In this document: positions 1-8,097 of the stretch, in pieces
Position numbering within the stretch: the first letter of the stretch is position 1
Layout of the letters: the number at the start of each line of letters is the position of its first letter
NCBI GenBank assembly: GCA_017547265.1
Contig: JAFYQC010000289.1
Span: 1 to 13,714 of the forward strand
Reading direction: 5' to 3'
Length of the DNA: 13,714 nt
From: Kiritimatiellia bacterium
GTDB taxonomy: Bacteria; Verrucomicrobiota; Kiritimatiellia; RFP12; UBA1067
Notes under the pieces: generated by a model
Seen by the model: only the letters and a program-made list of their open reading frames with translations
The model's database searches: none
Told to the model about the DNA's origin: nothing
Translations under genes and position numbers: made by a program

Positions 1-2508
1 AACCACCTGTCCGGCGTCGAGGTCGTTTCCTATGGCCAGGTCTGGGCAACGCCATTCGACACAAACGCCATCGCCTCTGCTGGCGCACCGTTCGAGATCG
101 TGCCGGGGCTCACGACATTTGCGCACGAGTTTACGCCGTCCAATTCTTACCGCTTCGCATGGACTGACGCCGCCATAAACCGCGACACGAACAATCTCGT
201 CTCTGCCGTGCTGGAACTTTTCCGCAACGGCGATGTCTCGGTGACAACAAACGGCGTCGCGGCACTTTTGCCGCGTCCATTGCCTTTCCCCCACAACGGC
301 TTTGGGCAAGATGACGAATGGGTAACGGCGAACTTCACGAACGCGGCAGAGATTCTTTCCGTCGGCTACCCGCAATGGGTTGACGCGCAAGTTGGCGAAG
401 GTCTGACGAACGGACTCTACAAGCTCTCCGTCACCGTTGCGGACGATCCGCCAGAAACGACGCTCCTTTCTGTCGGCGACCTTTCCGTCGCCGTTACCAA
501 CGCAGGGGAGTATGTCTTTCTGCTTGGAAAGAGCATTTACTATCCGCTCTCAGTGTTCCCCGAAACTGCCACGAACTTTGTCTATGCTGCGGTGGACGAC
601 ATTCCCTCTCTTCGGTTGCTGCCGATGCGTGGGATGCGCGGTGGCCTGAACGACGGACGCTGGACGAGAGATGAAGGCAGCCTTGAACTTGTCGTTCCCA
701 TTTATCCTCTTGTGCCGTTCTCGCCGTCTGCGCACATCGTATGGACTCCAGATCTAAGCGTGTCGCCAGAAAACTGGCAGCCGTCCGAGTTGAATGACAG
801 CGAGACGTTTACCGCGATGCTCTCTGATGTTCCATGGTTTGTTTCGCCTACGTTCAATTGGAGCACTTCTGATCCGTTAATCGTGTCTATCTCGACTCCT
901 GCCGCGCAGTCGACGCAGATGACAGCGCACTATCCGGCGGCTGACACGCAGCAAGTCTCGCTTTCGCTTGAAGCGTATGCCGGCGCATGCACTCTCCATT
1001 CCTATTACGTGAACGATCCTGAAGGCCAGGGCAGTGGGCCAGGCGTCAGCCTGACGATCTCCCTGCCCGAATCCATTTTCGTAAACGATGACGACGATAA
1101 CAACGACGGCATACCCGATTGCAGCAGCACATTCCCAGACGATGACGATATAGTGTCGGGAAGTATTCTTTTCAGTTCGCCACAGCCGACGAACGGCACG
1201 ATCGTTGTTGAGGGAATCTACGGCTATGACGAGGGATTTGGCGAAATGCCGCTTGTCTACGCCAACTCAAACTGCACTGACGCGATTACATCCGGCAGAA
1301 CATTTGCTGTGTCCGGCGTCTCGTCGCTGTCGCAGCCAATCTACCTCAATCCGGCTACTGTCAGCACATCGGTTCCGGGCGTCCAGATTAAGGTGCGCTG
1401 GCATCCCGAGTCGGGACCCGACCTAACGGCCTCCGCGTTCCTGACGATCATTTCGCCCGTGGCGGAGCCAGTATGTAACGCGGCGACCAACGTTATAGAG
1501 AACGGCGTCGAGCACTCCTACGTGGTGAACCCCTGCGGCGTCGCGGTCGGACGAGAGGGATATTTCCGCGTCGATGTCGCGCCCGATTCGTTCCCCGACT
1601 CCAAGATTGTCTGGGAGAAGACCCCTGGGCTCGATTTCGTCGGTTCGTGCACAGGCCGGTGCGTTACGGTGCGTGGCGCATCCACTGGCTATGAGACGCT
1701 TTCCGTCAGTATCGGCGGGCGAACGAACAACGCGCCGGGGTTTCAGGTGCGCGTCGTGGAGACGGCTATGGTCAATTTGCGGGCGTGGATTGTTTCGGGT
1801 ATCGAAAACGAGTTGTCACGCACGCCAGAATCCGTCCGGCAGATGGTAAAGGACGCGAACGATATCTTCGCGCAGATTGGTGTAACGCTGAACCTTGTAG
1901 AGCCGATCGTTGTGACGAATATTCCTGGCGCATACGATGCTCTCTACTATTCGACGACGAATGCCACACCTAAATGGTCCTATGGTCAGATTGTGGACAT
2001 AGCATCTGGCACAGGTGGGCTGGAATGCTATTTTATAAACCGATTTGCCGATAAAGGGAAAACGCTTGCGGTAAATGGCCCACGCGGTGCAGTAATCACG
2101 CGAGGGGCAGACTTCAAGGACTTTACTCATGAAATTGGACATGAATTCGGCATGTGCGATATTTATGTGGATTCTTGCACAGCCGAGAATCATGATTTGC
2201 CATTGATCCTTCTCTCCTCTGGCGAGCTCGTTAACTTCTCCCGTGCACAGAACGACTGGAATGGAGGATGTGATGGCAGGGGGCCGGGAGGAGTTAGATA
2301 TTATGCGACCAATACGAAGATGGTGAATATATTGTCTCGAATGCTCATGAAGGGAACACGCAGCCCTTCGGATAATCCAGTCGACATTACGGCTGGTGAC
2401 ATATACGGCGTTTTCTATACTAACGACGTAAACCAGACGGAAATCTGGTCCAAGGGGAACGCCCCTGTCATGTTTCCTTTCGGTTACAGAAACATATCAC
2501 ACCAATGA
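1..2508 (+). CDS. Large exported protein with C-terminal metzincin-like zinc peptidase domain (5' end outside window)
   Basis: The frame is open from base 1 to the TGA at 2506-2508 (835 codons), so the start lies upstream; the GTG at 100 has no special support. Codons 1 to about 590 are beta-rich, rich in Thr, Ser and Asn, and resemble Ig-like stalk modules. An acidic loop at codons 363-373 (key residues D-D-D-D-N-N-D-G-I-P-D) resembles thrombospondin-3/dockerin-type calcium loops. From about codon 590 a peptidase-like domain begins. Its zinc site is HEIGHEFGMCD at codons 710-720, which fits HExxHxxGxxD, the metzincin pattern with Asp as third ligand as in snapalysin; E711 would be the catalytic base. 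M783 in LMKG (codons 782-785) is a plausible Met-turn. Export is inferred from composition, since the N-terminus is missing. No C-terminal anchor is seen. The substrate is unknown. A lipoprotein gene follows 10 bp downstream. The peptidase call is from motifs only. Confidence 0.75.
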   Translation, partial: NHLSGVEVVSYGQVWATPFDTNAIASAGAPFEIVPGLTTFAHEFTPSNSYRFAWTDAAINRDTNNLVSAVLELFRNGDVSVTTNGVAALLPRPLPFPHNGFGQDDEWVTANFTNAAEILSVGYPQWVDAQVGEGLTNGLYKLSVTVADDPPETTLLSVGDLSVAVTNAGEYVFLLGKSIYYPLSVFPETATNFVYAAVDDIPSLRLLPMRGMRGGLNDGRWTRDEGSLELVVPIYPLVPFSPSAHIVWTPDLSVSPENWQPSELNDSETFTAMLSDVPWFVSPTFNWSTSDPLIVSISTPAAQSTQMTAHYPAADTQQVSLSLEAYAGACTLHSYYVNDPEGQGSGPGVSLTISLPESIFVNDDDDNNDGIPDCSSTFPDDDDIVSGSILFSSPQPTNGTIVVEGIYGYDEGFGEMPLVYANSNCTDAITSGRTFAVSGVSSLSQPIYLNPATVSTSVPGVQIKVRWHPESGPDLTASAFLTIISPVAEPVCNAATNVIENGVEHSYVVNPCGVAVGREGYFRVDVAPDSFPDSKIVWEKTPGLDFVGSCTGRCVTVRGASTGYETLSVSIGGRTNNAPGFQVRVVETAMVNLRAWIVSGIENELSRTPESVRQMVKDANDIFAQIGVTLNLVEPIVVTNIPGAYDALYYSTTNATPKWSYGQIVDIASGTGGLECYFINRFADKGKTLAVNGPRGAVITRGADFKDFTHEIGHEFGMCDIYVDSCTAENHDLPLILLSSGELVNFSRAQNDWNGGCDGRGPGGVRYYATNTKMVNILSRMLMKGTRSPSDNPVDITAGDIYGVFYTNDVNQTEIWSKGNAPVMFPFGYRNISHQ

Positions 2509-2518
2509 GAGGGTCAAT

Positions 2519-3268
2519 ATGAAGTGCAACACTCAAAAAAGAAGAACGTATACCGTGCTGTCCATTGCAGTGGCGGTTATTGTGTCCTGTCAGGCCGATA
2601 CGTATACAGACGAGGAGTTGAGGCACGACGTACTGAAGTTCCTGACGACGCGCTGCTGTGGACGTGTTGAGGCAAGACGCGTTTTGACAAAGGAAGTTCA
2701 TTTCGGCGGCGACACAAACAGGCTCGCCCGTATCCTCGCTGAATGCGCTCAGACAAACGACGAGCGGGTGGTCGAAAGTGCATTGGACCAACTCGAGAAG
2801 TATGGTACATCTGAGCAACTTCCTTTCCTTTACTCCTGCGCGACGAATCCACTTGTTGGCGACATGGCGGTCAAGACCGTTCTGCGCATCGAAGGTGTGA
2901 CGAGCAATTCCGTCGCGTTAGCAGGTGATTATTTTGCCATTATGAACCCGCCGCCGCCTGGGGCAACCCAGACTAGAGATGATGTGTGTATAAAGCTTGT
3001 GGATGCAGCATGGGATGCTTCAGTCCCTGTAGCAACGCGCGAATATGCCCTAAGCGCGGCTTATGCGTTTGCGTCAAATATCAATCAGTGTCATCAATGG
3101 CTAGATGCGGCCTTCATGAGGCATGATGATTCGTATCAATACAGTTGCAGGAGGCTTTCTGTGTTTCGCGCGGCCTTGTTGCGCGGAGTTAATCAATACA
3201 GTCGTTCTTATGTTACCAATGCCATAAACGAACTTGTTGCCTATCCTGAAGCGAACCTGCCGGACTGA
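2519..3268 (+). CDS. Predicted lipoprotein with HEAT-like helical repeats, unknown function
   Basis: A 249-residue protein that I do not recognise by name. Residues 1-24 look like a lipoprotein signal: basic K7-R8-R9, a hydrophobic stretch, then I-V-S-C with C24 as the acylated cysteine. The mature part is mostly short amphipathic helices (for example residues about 80-130), resembling HEAT/armadillo repeats, which usually bind other proteins. There are no catalytic motifs. The ATG is preceded by AGAGGG (2508-2513) at 5-nt spacing, overlapping the last base of the peptidase gene's stop codon, so the two genes are very likely co-transcribed. The coding sequence is AT-richer and uses more AGG/AGA codons than the genes after 3558. 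It could be a chaperone, inhibitor or surface partner of the upstream peptidase; that is inference from adjacency alone. Confidence 0.7.
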   Translation: MKCNTQKRRTYTVLSIAVAVIVSCQADTYTDEELRHDVLKFLTTRCCGRVEARRVLTKEVHFGGDTNRLARILAECAQTNDERVVESALDQLEKYGTSEQLPFLYSCATNPLVGDMAVKTVLRIEGVTSNSVALAGDYFAIMNPPPPGATQTRDDVCIKLVDAAWDASVPVATREYALSAAYAFASNINQCHQWLDAAFMRHDDSYQYSCRRLSVFRAALLRGVNQYSRSYVTNAINELVAYPEANLPD

Positions 3269-3382
3269 AATTGATGTGACGGCTTGCATGGTGGATTTGT
3301 CCCATTGCTCAAATTCGTGAACTTGTGCTTCGCATCTTGGATATGTGGGCGCATGATGCTCAAATATGCTGTGTCTCCATGA

Positions 3383-3409
3383 TTCTACACGATCTACACG
3401 TTCTACACG
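3383..3409. repeat. Tandem repeat, three 9-bp units (TTCTACACG)
   Basis: Units are TTCTACACG (3383-3391), ATCTACACG (3392-3400) and TTCTACACG (3401-3409). Only the first base of the middle unit differs. It lies 11 bp before a second tandem repeat of different sequence. Such non-coding short tandem repeats are often dispersed genomic elements; nothing in the window shows a function. Confidence 0.85.
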
Positions 3410-3420
3410 GCCAAAACACA

Positions 3421-3444
3421 CTCTGCGACTCTGCGTCTCTGCGT
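3421..3444. repeat. Tandem repeat, three 8-bp units (CTCTGCGT)
   Basis: Units are CTCTGCGA (3421-3428), CTCTGCGT (3429-3436) and CTCTGCGT (3437-3444), followed by TAAAAA. The motif resembles short CTCTGCG arrays that I recall as dispersed intergenic repeats in diverse bacteria; that recollection is unverified. It lies about 55 bp upstream of the -35 of the glycosidase operon promoter. Confidence 0.85.
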
Positions 3445-3499
3445 TAAAAAGAACTGCTGTTTTTATGATGGGTAAGTTTGGAAGATCGTGTCATTGTAG

Positions 3500-3529
3500 G
3501 TGACATAGAAGCGAGGATTATGGTAAAAT
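3500..3529 (+). promoter_or_regulatory. Sigma-70-type promoter for the glycosidase operon
   Basis: The -35 is GTGACA (3500-3505, five of six consensus bases), the spacer is 18 nt, and the extended -10 is TGG-TAAAAT (3521-3529). The expected transcription start is near 3536, leaving a leader of about 22 nt that includes the ribosome binding site. The 11 bases ATGGTAAAATA around this -10 recur exactly at the hisH promoter. Confidence 0.6.
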
Positions 3530-3542
3530 ACCACTCAAACAA

Positions 3543-3550
3543 GAGGAGGT
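3543..3550 (+). promoter_or_regulatory. Ribosome binding site fixing the GH2 start
   Basis: GAGGAGGT is near-perfectly complementary to the usual 3' end of 16S rRNA. It sits 7 nt before the ATG at 3558 but only 1 nt before an in-frame TTG at 3552, so the ATG is the start. Confidence 0.85.
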
Positions 3551-3557
3551 ATTGACA

Positions 3558-6386
3558 ATGCAATGTCTACGTAGTTGTGTGGTTGGGGCCGCTGTGCTTC
3601 TGTGCGTCGAGATGGCGGGTGCGAAGGAGATATGGCAGGACCCGACGAGATTCGAGGTAAACAGGCTTCCGGCTCGCTCGATCATGGTTCCGTGCGAGTG
3701 CCCCGAGGTGGCGCTTGCGATTGCAAAGGGCGAGAGGCCACGCACCGAGTCAAAGTGGCTGAAGTCCCTTAATGGCACTTGGGGATTCAAGTGGAAGCAC
3801 AATATCGATGTCGCCGGCTGGGAGAAGACGGCCGAGATCGCCGTTCCCGGGTGCTGGCAGCTTCAGGGCGAATATGATCCCGCGCTCTACACGAACGTCA
3901 CCTACCCGATCCACGGCTGGAACGAGGGCGACCCGATGGTCGAACCGCCGAAGCACTACACGAGTCACTACTTCCGCAACCCCGTTGGGCTTTACTCGCG
4001 CACGTTCACCGTCCCCGCCTATTGGAAGAACCGCCGCGTCACGATCCATTTCGGCGGTGTTTCGTCTGCGATGTACCTGTACGTGAACGGCAAGGAAGTC
4101 GGCTATTCTGAGGACAGCCGCCTCCCTGCCGAGTTCGATATTACCTCCTTCCTCAAGGATGGTGAGAACTCGCTCGAAGTCAAGGTTCTGAAGCACTGCG
4201 ACGGCTCGTTCCTCGAGGACCAGGATTTCTGGCGACTCTCGGGCATCTTCCGCGACGTATGGCTCGTCGCCGAGACGGAGAAGGCTCCTTATGATCTTGT
4301 CGTCGACGCTTCGCTTTCCGACGACTTCAAGACCGGTACTCTCGTCGTCAAGGATGCGGCTGGCAAGGTCGTTCTCGAGAAGAAGTTCGTGAATCCGAAA
4401 CTTTGGAGCTGCGAGGCTCCCAACATGTACTACGAGACTGTTGAGATCGGAGGCGATTCCTACGCCGTTGCGTTCGGCTTCCGCAAGATCGAAATCAAGG
4501 ACGCAGTCGTCTATATCAACGGCAAGCGCGCTCTTTTCATGGGCACCGACCGCCACGAAATGGAGCCCGGGACCGGCTACACGGTTACGCTCGAGGGCAT
4601 GAAAAAGGACATCGAGATCTTCCACGACCTCAACATCAACGCCGTCCGTACCTGCCACTATCCCGACGACCCGACGTGGTACGAGCTCTGCGACCGCGAG
4701 GGCATCTACGTCGTCTGCGAGGCCAACATCGAGTCTCATGGAGCTGGTTACGGCGCTGGGACGCTCGCAAAGAATCCCCTCTACCACGATGCGCACGTGG
4801 CGCGCGGCACCAACATGGTCAAGGTGTTCCGCAACCATCCTTCGATCATCTTCTGGTCTATGGGCAACGAGGCGGGAGATGGTCCCAATTTCGCCGACGA
4901 ATACAAGGCGATGCGCGCTCTTGACGCGACGCGCCCGATCCAATACGAGGGCGCGCAGGATTCCGACCATAGCGACATCAAGTGCCCTATGTACGCGAAG
5001 CCGTGGTATGTCGAGGGCTACGTGAAGAACAACCCCAAGAAGCCGTACATCCTCTGCGAGTATACGCACGCTATGGGCAACTCCAACGGCGACATCCAGG
5101 ACTACTGGGATCTCGTAAGGAAGTATCCGTCGATGCAGGGCGGCTTCATCTGGGACTTCGTCGACCAGGCCCTCTGGAAGACCGACAAGCGCGGCAAGTG
5201 GCTCGCCTATGGCGGCGACTTCGGCGACAAGCCGAACGACGACAACTTCAACTGCAACGGCTTTGTCGCCGCCGACCGCACGTACCACCCTGGCGCCTAC
5301 GAGATCAAGCACGCCTACCAGCCCGTCCACGTCGATGCGTGGGACTGGGAGTCGAAGACCGCGAAGATCTGGAACGCCTACCGCTTTTCGACGCTCGACC
5401 ACCTGAACGCCCACTGGATCGTCACGAAGGACGGCAAGATCGTCAAGGACGGGATTCTCGACGCGAAGGGCTTCGAGCCTGACACCGTCAAGGAGTTCAA
5501 GATTGACGCTCCCGACGGCGATGCGATCACGTTCATCTTCGTGCGCGGCAACTTTGACCTCGACAAGGACGGCCATCCGGATGTCGTGGCGATAGACCAT
5601 TTCGCCAAGCCCTTCGTTCCCGTCGCGGCGCCTGTTGCAAATGCCGTGCAGGACGAGGCGGCCGCCAAGCTCTTCAAGCTCAACTTCTGGCGCGCGCCCA
5701 CCGATAACGACCGCGGCTGGAATATGCCGAACAATTGCAAGGCGTGGAAGCAGGCGACTGAAACGCAGACTCCGCCCGAGGGCTGCACGGCCAAGCTCGA
5801 CGTCCGCAAACTCGGCGAGGGCAAGTATCTCGTCGACCTCAAGGTGACGGTCGGGGAGAAGCTTCCGCCCGTCCCGCGCATCGGCGTTACGTTCAAGCTC
5901 CCGAAGGAGTTCAGGAACGTTGAGTGGTACGGAATGGGACCGTGGGAGAACTACAGCGACCGTCGCACCGCCGTCCTTCTTGACGTGTGGAAGGCGTCGA
6001 TCGGCCTCGTCAGTGGTCTCGCCGGCGAAGACGGCAAGATCGACTACCCAGCCCGCCGCCTCAACCCCGACAACTACGTAGAGCCTGGCGAGCAGGGCTA
6101 CCGCACCGGCTGCCGCTGGATCGAGTTCACCGACGGCAACGGCAAGGCCGTCAAGGTCACCGCTCTCAGCGCGCCCGTCGGCTTCAACGCGTGGCCGTAT
6201 TCGCAGGCTTCGCTCGAGAAGGCCAAGCACCAGTGGGATCTCTCCGACGAGGGCGAGATCACCGTCAACGTCGATGCGGTCCAGATGGGCATCGGCGGGG
6301 ACGACAGCTGGGGTGCTCGTCCTCATGCCGACGACATGATCGGCAAGGGCGAATACGGAGTCTCGTTCATCGTTGAAGGTCTGTAA
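3558..6386 (+). CDS. Exported glycoside hydrolase family 2 beta-galactosidase (LacZ-like)
   Basis: A 942-residue retaining beta-galactosidase. Residues 1-22 form a Sec signal peptide, probable cut AGA|K23. After a jelly-roll sugar-binding domain (about 44-240) come an Ig-like domain (246-312), the TIM barrel (about 312-600), a linker domain and a Bgal_small_N-like domain containing FWRAPTDNDRG (from 710) and QMGIGGDDSWG near the C-terminus. Acid/base E438 lies in WSMGNEAGDG and nucleophile E501 in ILCEYTHAMGNS. LacZ substrate and Mg residues also match: N113 in TNVTYPI, D186 in EDSRLP, EANIESHG, and NFNCNGFVAADR. It first releases non-reducing-end beta-galactose, here in the periplasm or outside. 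The Ig-like domain is about half the usual size, and the start of the small domain is missing, with a D667-L-D-K-D-G loop nearby. First gene of a three-gene operon. The fold is certain; the natural glycan is not known. Confidence 0.93.
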   Translation: MQCLRSCVVGAAVLLCVEMAGAKEIWQDPTRFEVNRLPARSIMVPCECPEVALAIAKGERPRTESKWLKSLNGTWGFKWKHNIDVAGWEKTAEIAVPGCWQLQGEYDPALYTNVTYPIHGWNEGDPMVEPPKHYTSHYFRNPVGLYSRTFTVPAYWKNRRVTIHFGGVSSAMYLYVNGKEVGYSEDSRLPAEFDITSFLKDGENSLEVKVLKHCDGSFLEDQDFWRLSGIFRDVWLVAETEKAPYDLVVDASLSDDFKTGTLVVKDAAGKVVLEKKFVNPKLWSCEAPNMYYETVEIGGDSYAVAFGFRKIEIKDAVVYINGKRALFMGTDRHEMEPGTGYTVTLEGMKKDIEIFHDLNINAVRTCHYPDDPTWYELCDREGIYVVCEANIESHGAGYGAGTLAKNPLYHDAHVARGTNMVKVFRNHPSIIFWSMGNEAGDGPNFADEYKAMRALDATRPIQYEGAQDSDHSDIKCPMYAKPWYVEGYVKNNPKKPYILCEYTHAMGNSNGDIQDYWDLVRKYPSMQGGFIWDFVDQALWKTDKRGKWLAYGGDFGDKPNDDNFNCNGFVAADRTYHPGAYEIKHAYQPVHVDAWDWESKTAKIWNAYRFSTLDHLNAHWIVTKDGKIVKDGILDAKGFEPDTVKEFKIDAPDGDAITFIFVRGNFDLDKDGHPDVVAIDHFAKPFVPVAAPVANAVQDEAAAKLFKLNFWRAPTDNDRGWNMPNNCKAWKQATETQTPPEGCTAKLDVRKLGEGKYLVDLKVTVGEKLPPVPRIGVTFKLPKEFRNVEWYGMGPWENYSDRRTAVLLDVWKASIGLVSGLAGEDGKIDYPARRLNPDNYVEPGEQGYRTGCRWIEFTDGNGKAVKVTALSAPVGFNAWPYSQASLEKAKHQWDLSDEGEITVNVDAVQMGIGGDDSWGARPHADDMIGKGEYGVSFIVEGL

Positions 6387-6398
6387 GGGGGTTAACTC

Positions 6399-8084
6399 AT
6401 GAAGTTCTGGCTTTCCGCCGCATGTGCCGCTACAATCCTGTCGGGGTGCGTGCGCGATTCCGCGCCTGCAGAGCGCGATCTCGTCATCTACGGTTCCTCT
6501 CCCGCCGCGCTCACCGCGGCGATTGAGGCGCAGCGCCTCGGGCGGACGGCAGTGATAGTCTGCCCCGAGACTCGCATCGGCGGTCTTACGACGGGAGGCC
6601 TCGGACAGACCGACATCGGTAACAAGTCCGCGTTCGGCGGCCTTGCGCTCCAGTTCTACCGTGATGTCGCCGACTGGTACAAGGTCGACTCCCACTGGAA
6701 GTACGAAAAGCGCTCCGACTACATTCCCGACGGCCAGTGCGCCGGATCGTTTGGCGAAGACTCCATGTGGACCTTCGAGCCCTCCGCGGCGCTTGCGATT
6801 CTCGAGCGCTGGGAGCGCGAGAACAAGCTCGAGATCGTGCGCGGTGAATTCCTCGACCGTAGGCCTGGTGGCGTTGTCCGCGAGGGCTCGCGCATCGTCG
6901 CGATCAAGACGCTTTCCGGAAAGACTTTCCGCGGCAAGATGTTCGTCGACGCGACCTATGAGGGCGATCTCATGGCGGCTGCCGGCGTGAGCTACACGAT
7001 CGGACGCGAGGCGAACTCGGTCTACGGCGAGACGATCAGTGGCATCGAAAGGGCGCTTTCCAAGAACCACCAGTTCAACAAGGGCGTTTCGCCGTACGTG
7101 AAGCCGGGCGATCCGAGCTCGGGACTTCTGCCGTATGTCGAGCCTGACACGGACGAGCCTGACGGCACGGGTGACGGTCGCGTCCAGGCGTACTGCTTCC
7201 GCATGTGCCTTACCGACGAGCCCTCGAACCGCATTCCTTTTGTGAAGCCCGAGGGATACGATCCGCAGAACTACGAGCTTCTTCTCCGCAACCTCGAGGC
7301 GATTGATCCCGAAACGTTCGTCAAGAATGCCGCGAAGTTCTGGCACTTCATGCCTTGGATCAACTCGAGGATGCCCAACCGCAAGACGGACACGAACAAC
7401 CGCAGCGGCTTTTCGACGGACTTCATTGGGCAGAACCACGCCTGGCCCGAGGCGTCCTACAAGGAGCGCGAGAAGATTCTCAAGGCCCACCTCGACTATC
7501 AGATGGGGCTTATGTGGACTCTCGCCAACAATCCGCGCGTTCCCGAGCCGATCAGGAGCCGCGTCGCACAGTGGGGCACGTGCAAGGACGAGTTCGCCGA
7601 CGGCCTCGGTCTCGGCTGGCAGTCGCAGCTCTATGTCCGCGAGGCGCGTCGCATGGTCGGCGACTATGTGGCGACCGAGCACGACGTCCTTCGTGAGCGC
7701 ACGACTTCGCGCCCCGTCGCGATGGCCGCCTATGGCATGGATTCGCACCATGTCCGCCGCTATGTCGGCAAGGACGGCTTTGTCCATAACGAGGGCAACA
7801 TCGAAGACTGGCGCGCGGGCGGCAAGCCGTATCCGCTTGACTACGGCGTGATTATCCCGAAGAAGGACGACTGCGAGAACCTCTTCGTTCCAGTCTGCGT
7901 CTCTGCCTCTCACATGGCGTTCGGGTCGATTCGCATGGAGCCGGTGTTCTTCGCGCTCGGGCAGGTTGCAGGCGCGGCGGCTTCGCTTTCTCTCGATGCC
8001 GGATGCGCAGTGCAGGACCTTCCCTACGAGAGTCTTAAGAATGTTCTCGTTGCCGAGGGCCAGGTGTTGAAATCTGAAAAGTGA
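6399..8084 (+). CDS. FAD-dependent oxidoreductase lipoprotein (FAD_oxidored family)
   Basis: 561 residues. Residues 1-17 carry a lipoprotein signal ending in LSGC (acylated C17), with no twin arginine. A Rossmann FAD-binding segment begins at about residue 27 (DLVIYGSSPAALTAA), followed by the family signature IGGLTTGGLGQTD (60-72) and FVDATYEGD (182-190). The C-terminal part has the expected FGSIRMEP...GQVAGAAASL segment that closes the FAD site. Members of this family are common in polysaccharide-utilisation regions of PVC bacteria and Bacteroidota; most substrates are unknown, and sugar or sugar-acid oxidation is inferred. The gene starts 12 bp after the GH2 stop, with an AAGGGGG ribosome site at 7-nt spacing. 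The electron acceptor is not evident. Family assignment is firm; the reaction is not. Confidence 0.87.
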   Translation: MKFWLSAACAATILSGCVRDSAPAERDLVIYGSSPAALTAAIEAQRLGRTAVIVCPETRIGGLTTGGLGQTDIGNKSAFGGLALQFYRDVADWYKVDSHWKYEKRSDYIPDGQCAGSFGEDSMWTFEPSAALAILERWERENKLEIVRGEFLDRRPGGVVREGSRIVAIKTLSGKTFRGKMFVDATYEGDLMAAAGVSYTIGREANSVYGETISGIERALSKNHQFNKGVSPYVKPGDPSSGLLPYVEPDTDEPDGTGDGRVQAYCFRMCLTDEPSNRIPFVKPEGYDPQNYELLLRNLEAIDPETFVKNAAKFWHFMPWINSRMPNRKTDTNNRSGFSTDFIGQNHAWPEASYKEREKILKAHLDYQMGLMWTLANNPRVPEPIRSRVAQWGTCKDEFADGLGLGWQSQLYVREARRMVGDYVATEHDVLRERTTSRPVAMAAYGMDSHHVRRYVGKDGFVHNEGNIEDWRAGGKPYPLDYGVIIPKKDDCENLFVPVCVSASHMAFGSIRMEPVFFALGQVAGAAASLSLDAGCAVQDLPYESLKNVLVAEGQVLKSEK

Positions 8085-8097
8085 AAGGGAAGACAAG

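Larger units (their letters stand above)
3269..3499. other. Non-coding spacer between the peptidase pair and the glycosidase operon
   Basis: No open frame here has a credible start and ribosome binding site. It is AT-richer than the flanking operon. It contains a 9-bp direct repeat TGCTCAAAT at 3306-3314 and 3357-3365 and the two tandem repeats listed separately. No GC-rich stem followed by a T-run was found, so the terminator for the upstream pair is not evident. Confidence 0.6.

Noticed and set aside
1816..2193. Minus-strand open frame of 125 codons within the peptidase gene
   Set aside because: It has no ribosome binding site or recognisable domain and lies over the conserved zinc-peptidase coding sequence.
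3306..3365. Direct 9-bp repeat TGCTCAAAT in the spacer as an operator pair
   Set aside because: The 51-bp spacing, the short length and the distance from any promoter make chance likely; it is noted only in the spacer description.
3445..3465. Inverted repeat TAAAAA...TTTTTA as a terminator
   Set aside because: The arms are only A/T and the centre has no GC stem, so it would be too weak for an intrinsic terminator.
3552..3557. In-frame TTG start for the GH2 gene two codons before the ATG
   Set aside because: It is only 1 nt from the Shine-Dalgarno sequence, while the ATG at 3558 is at the ideal 7 nt.
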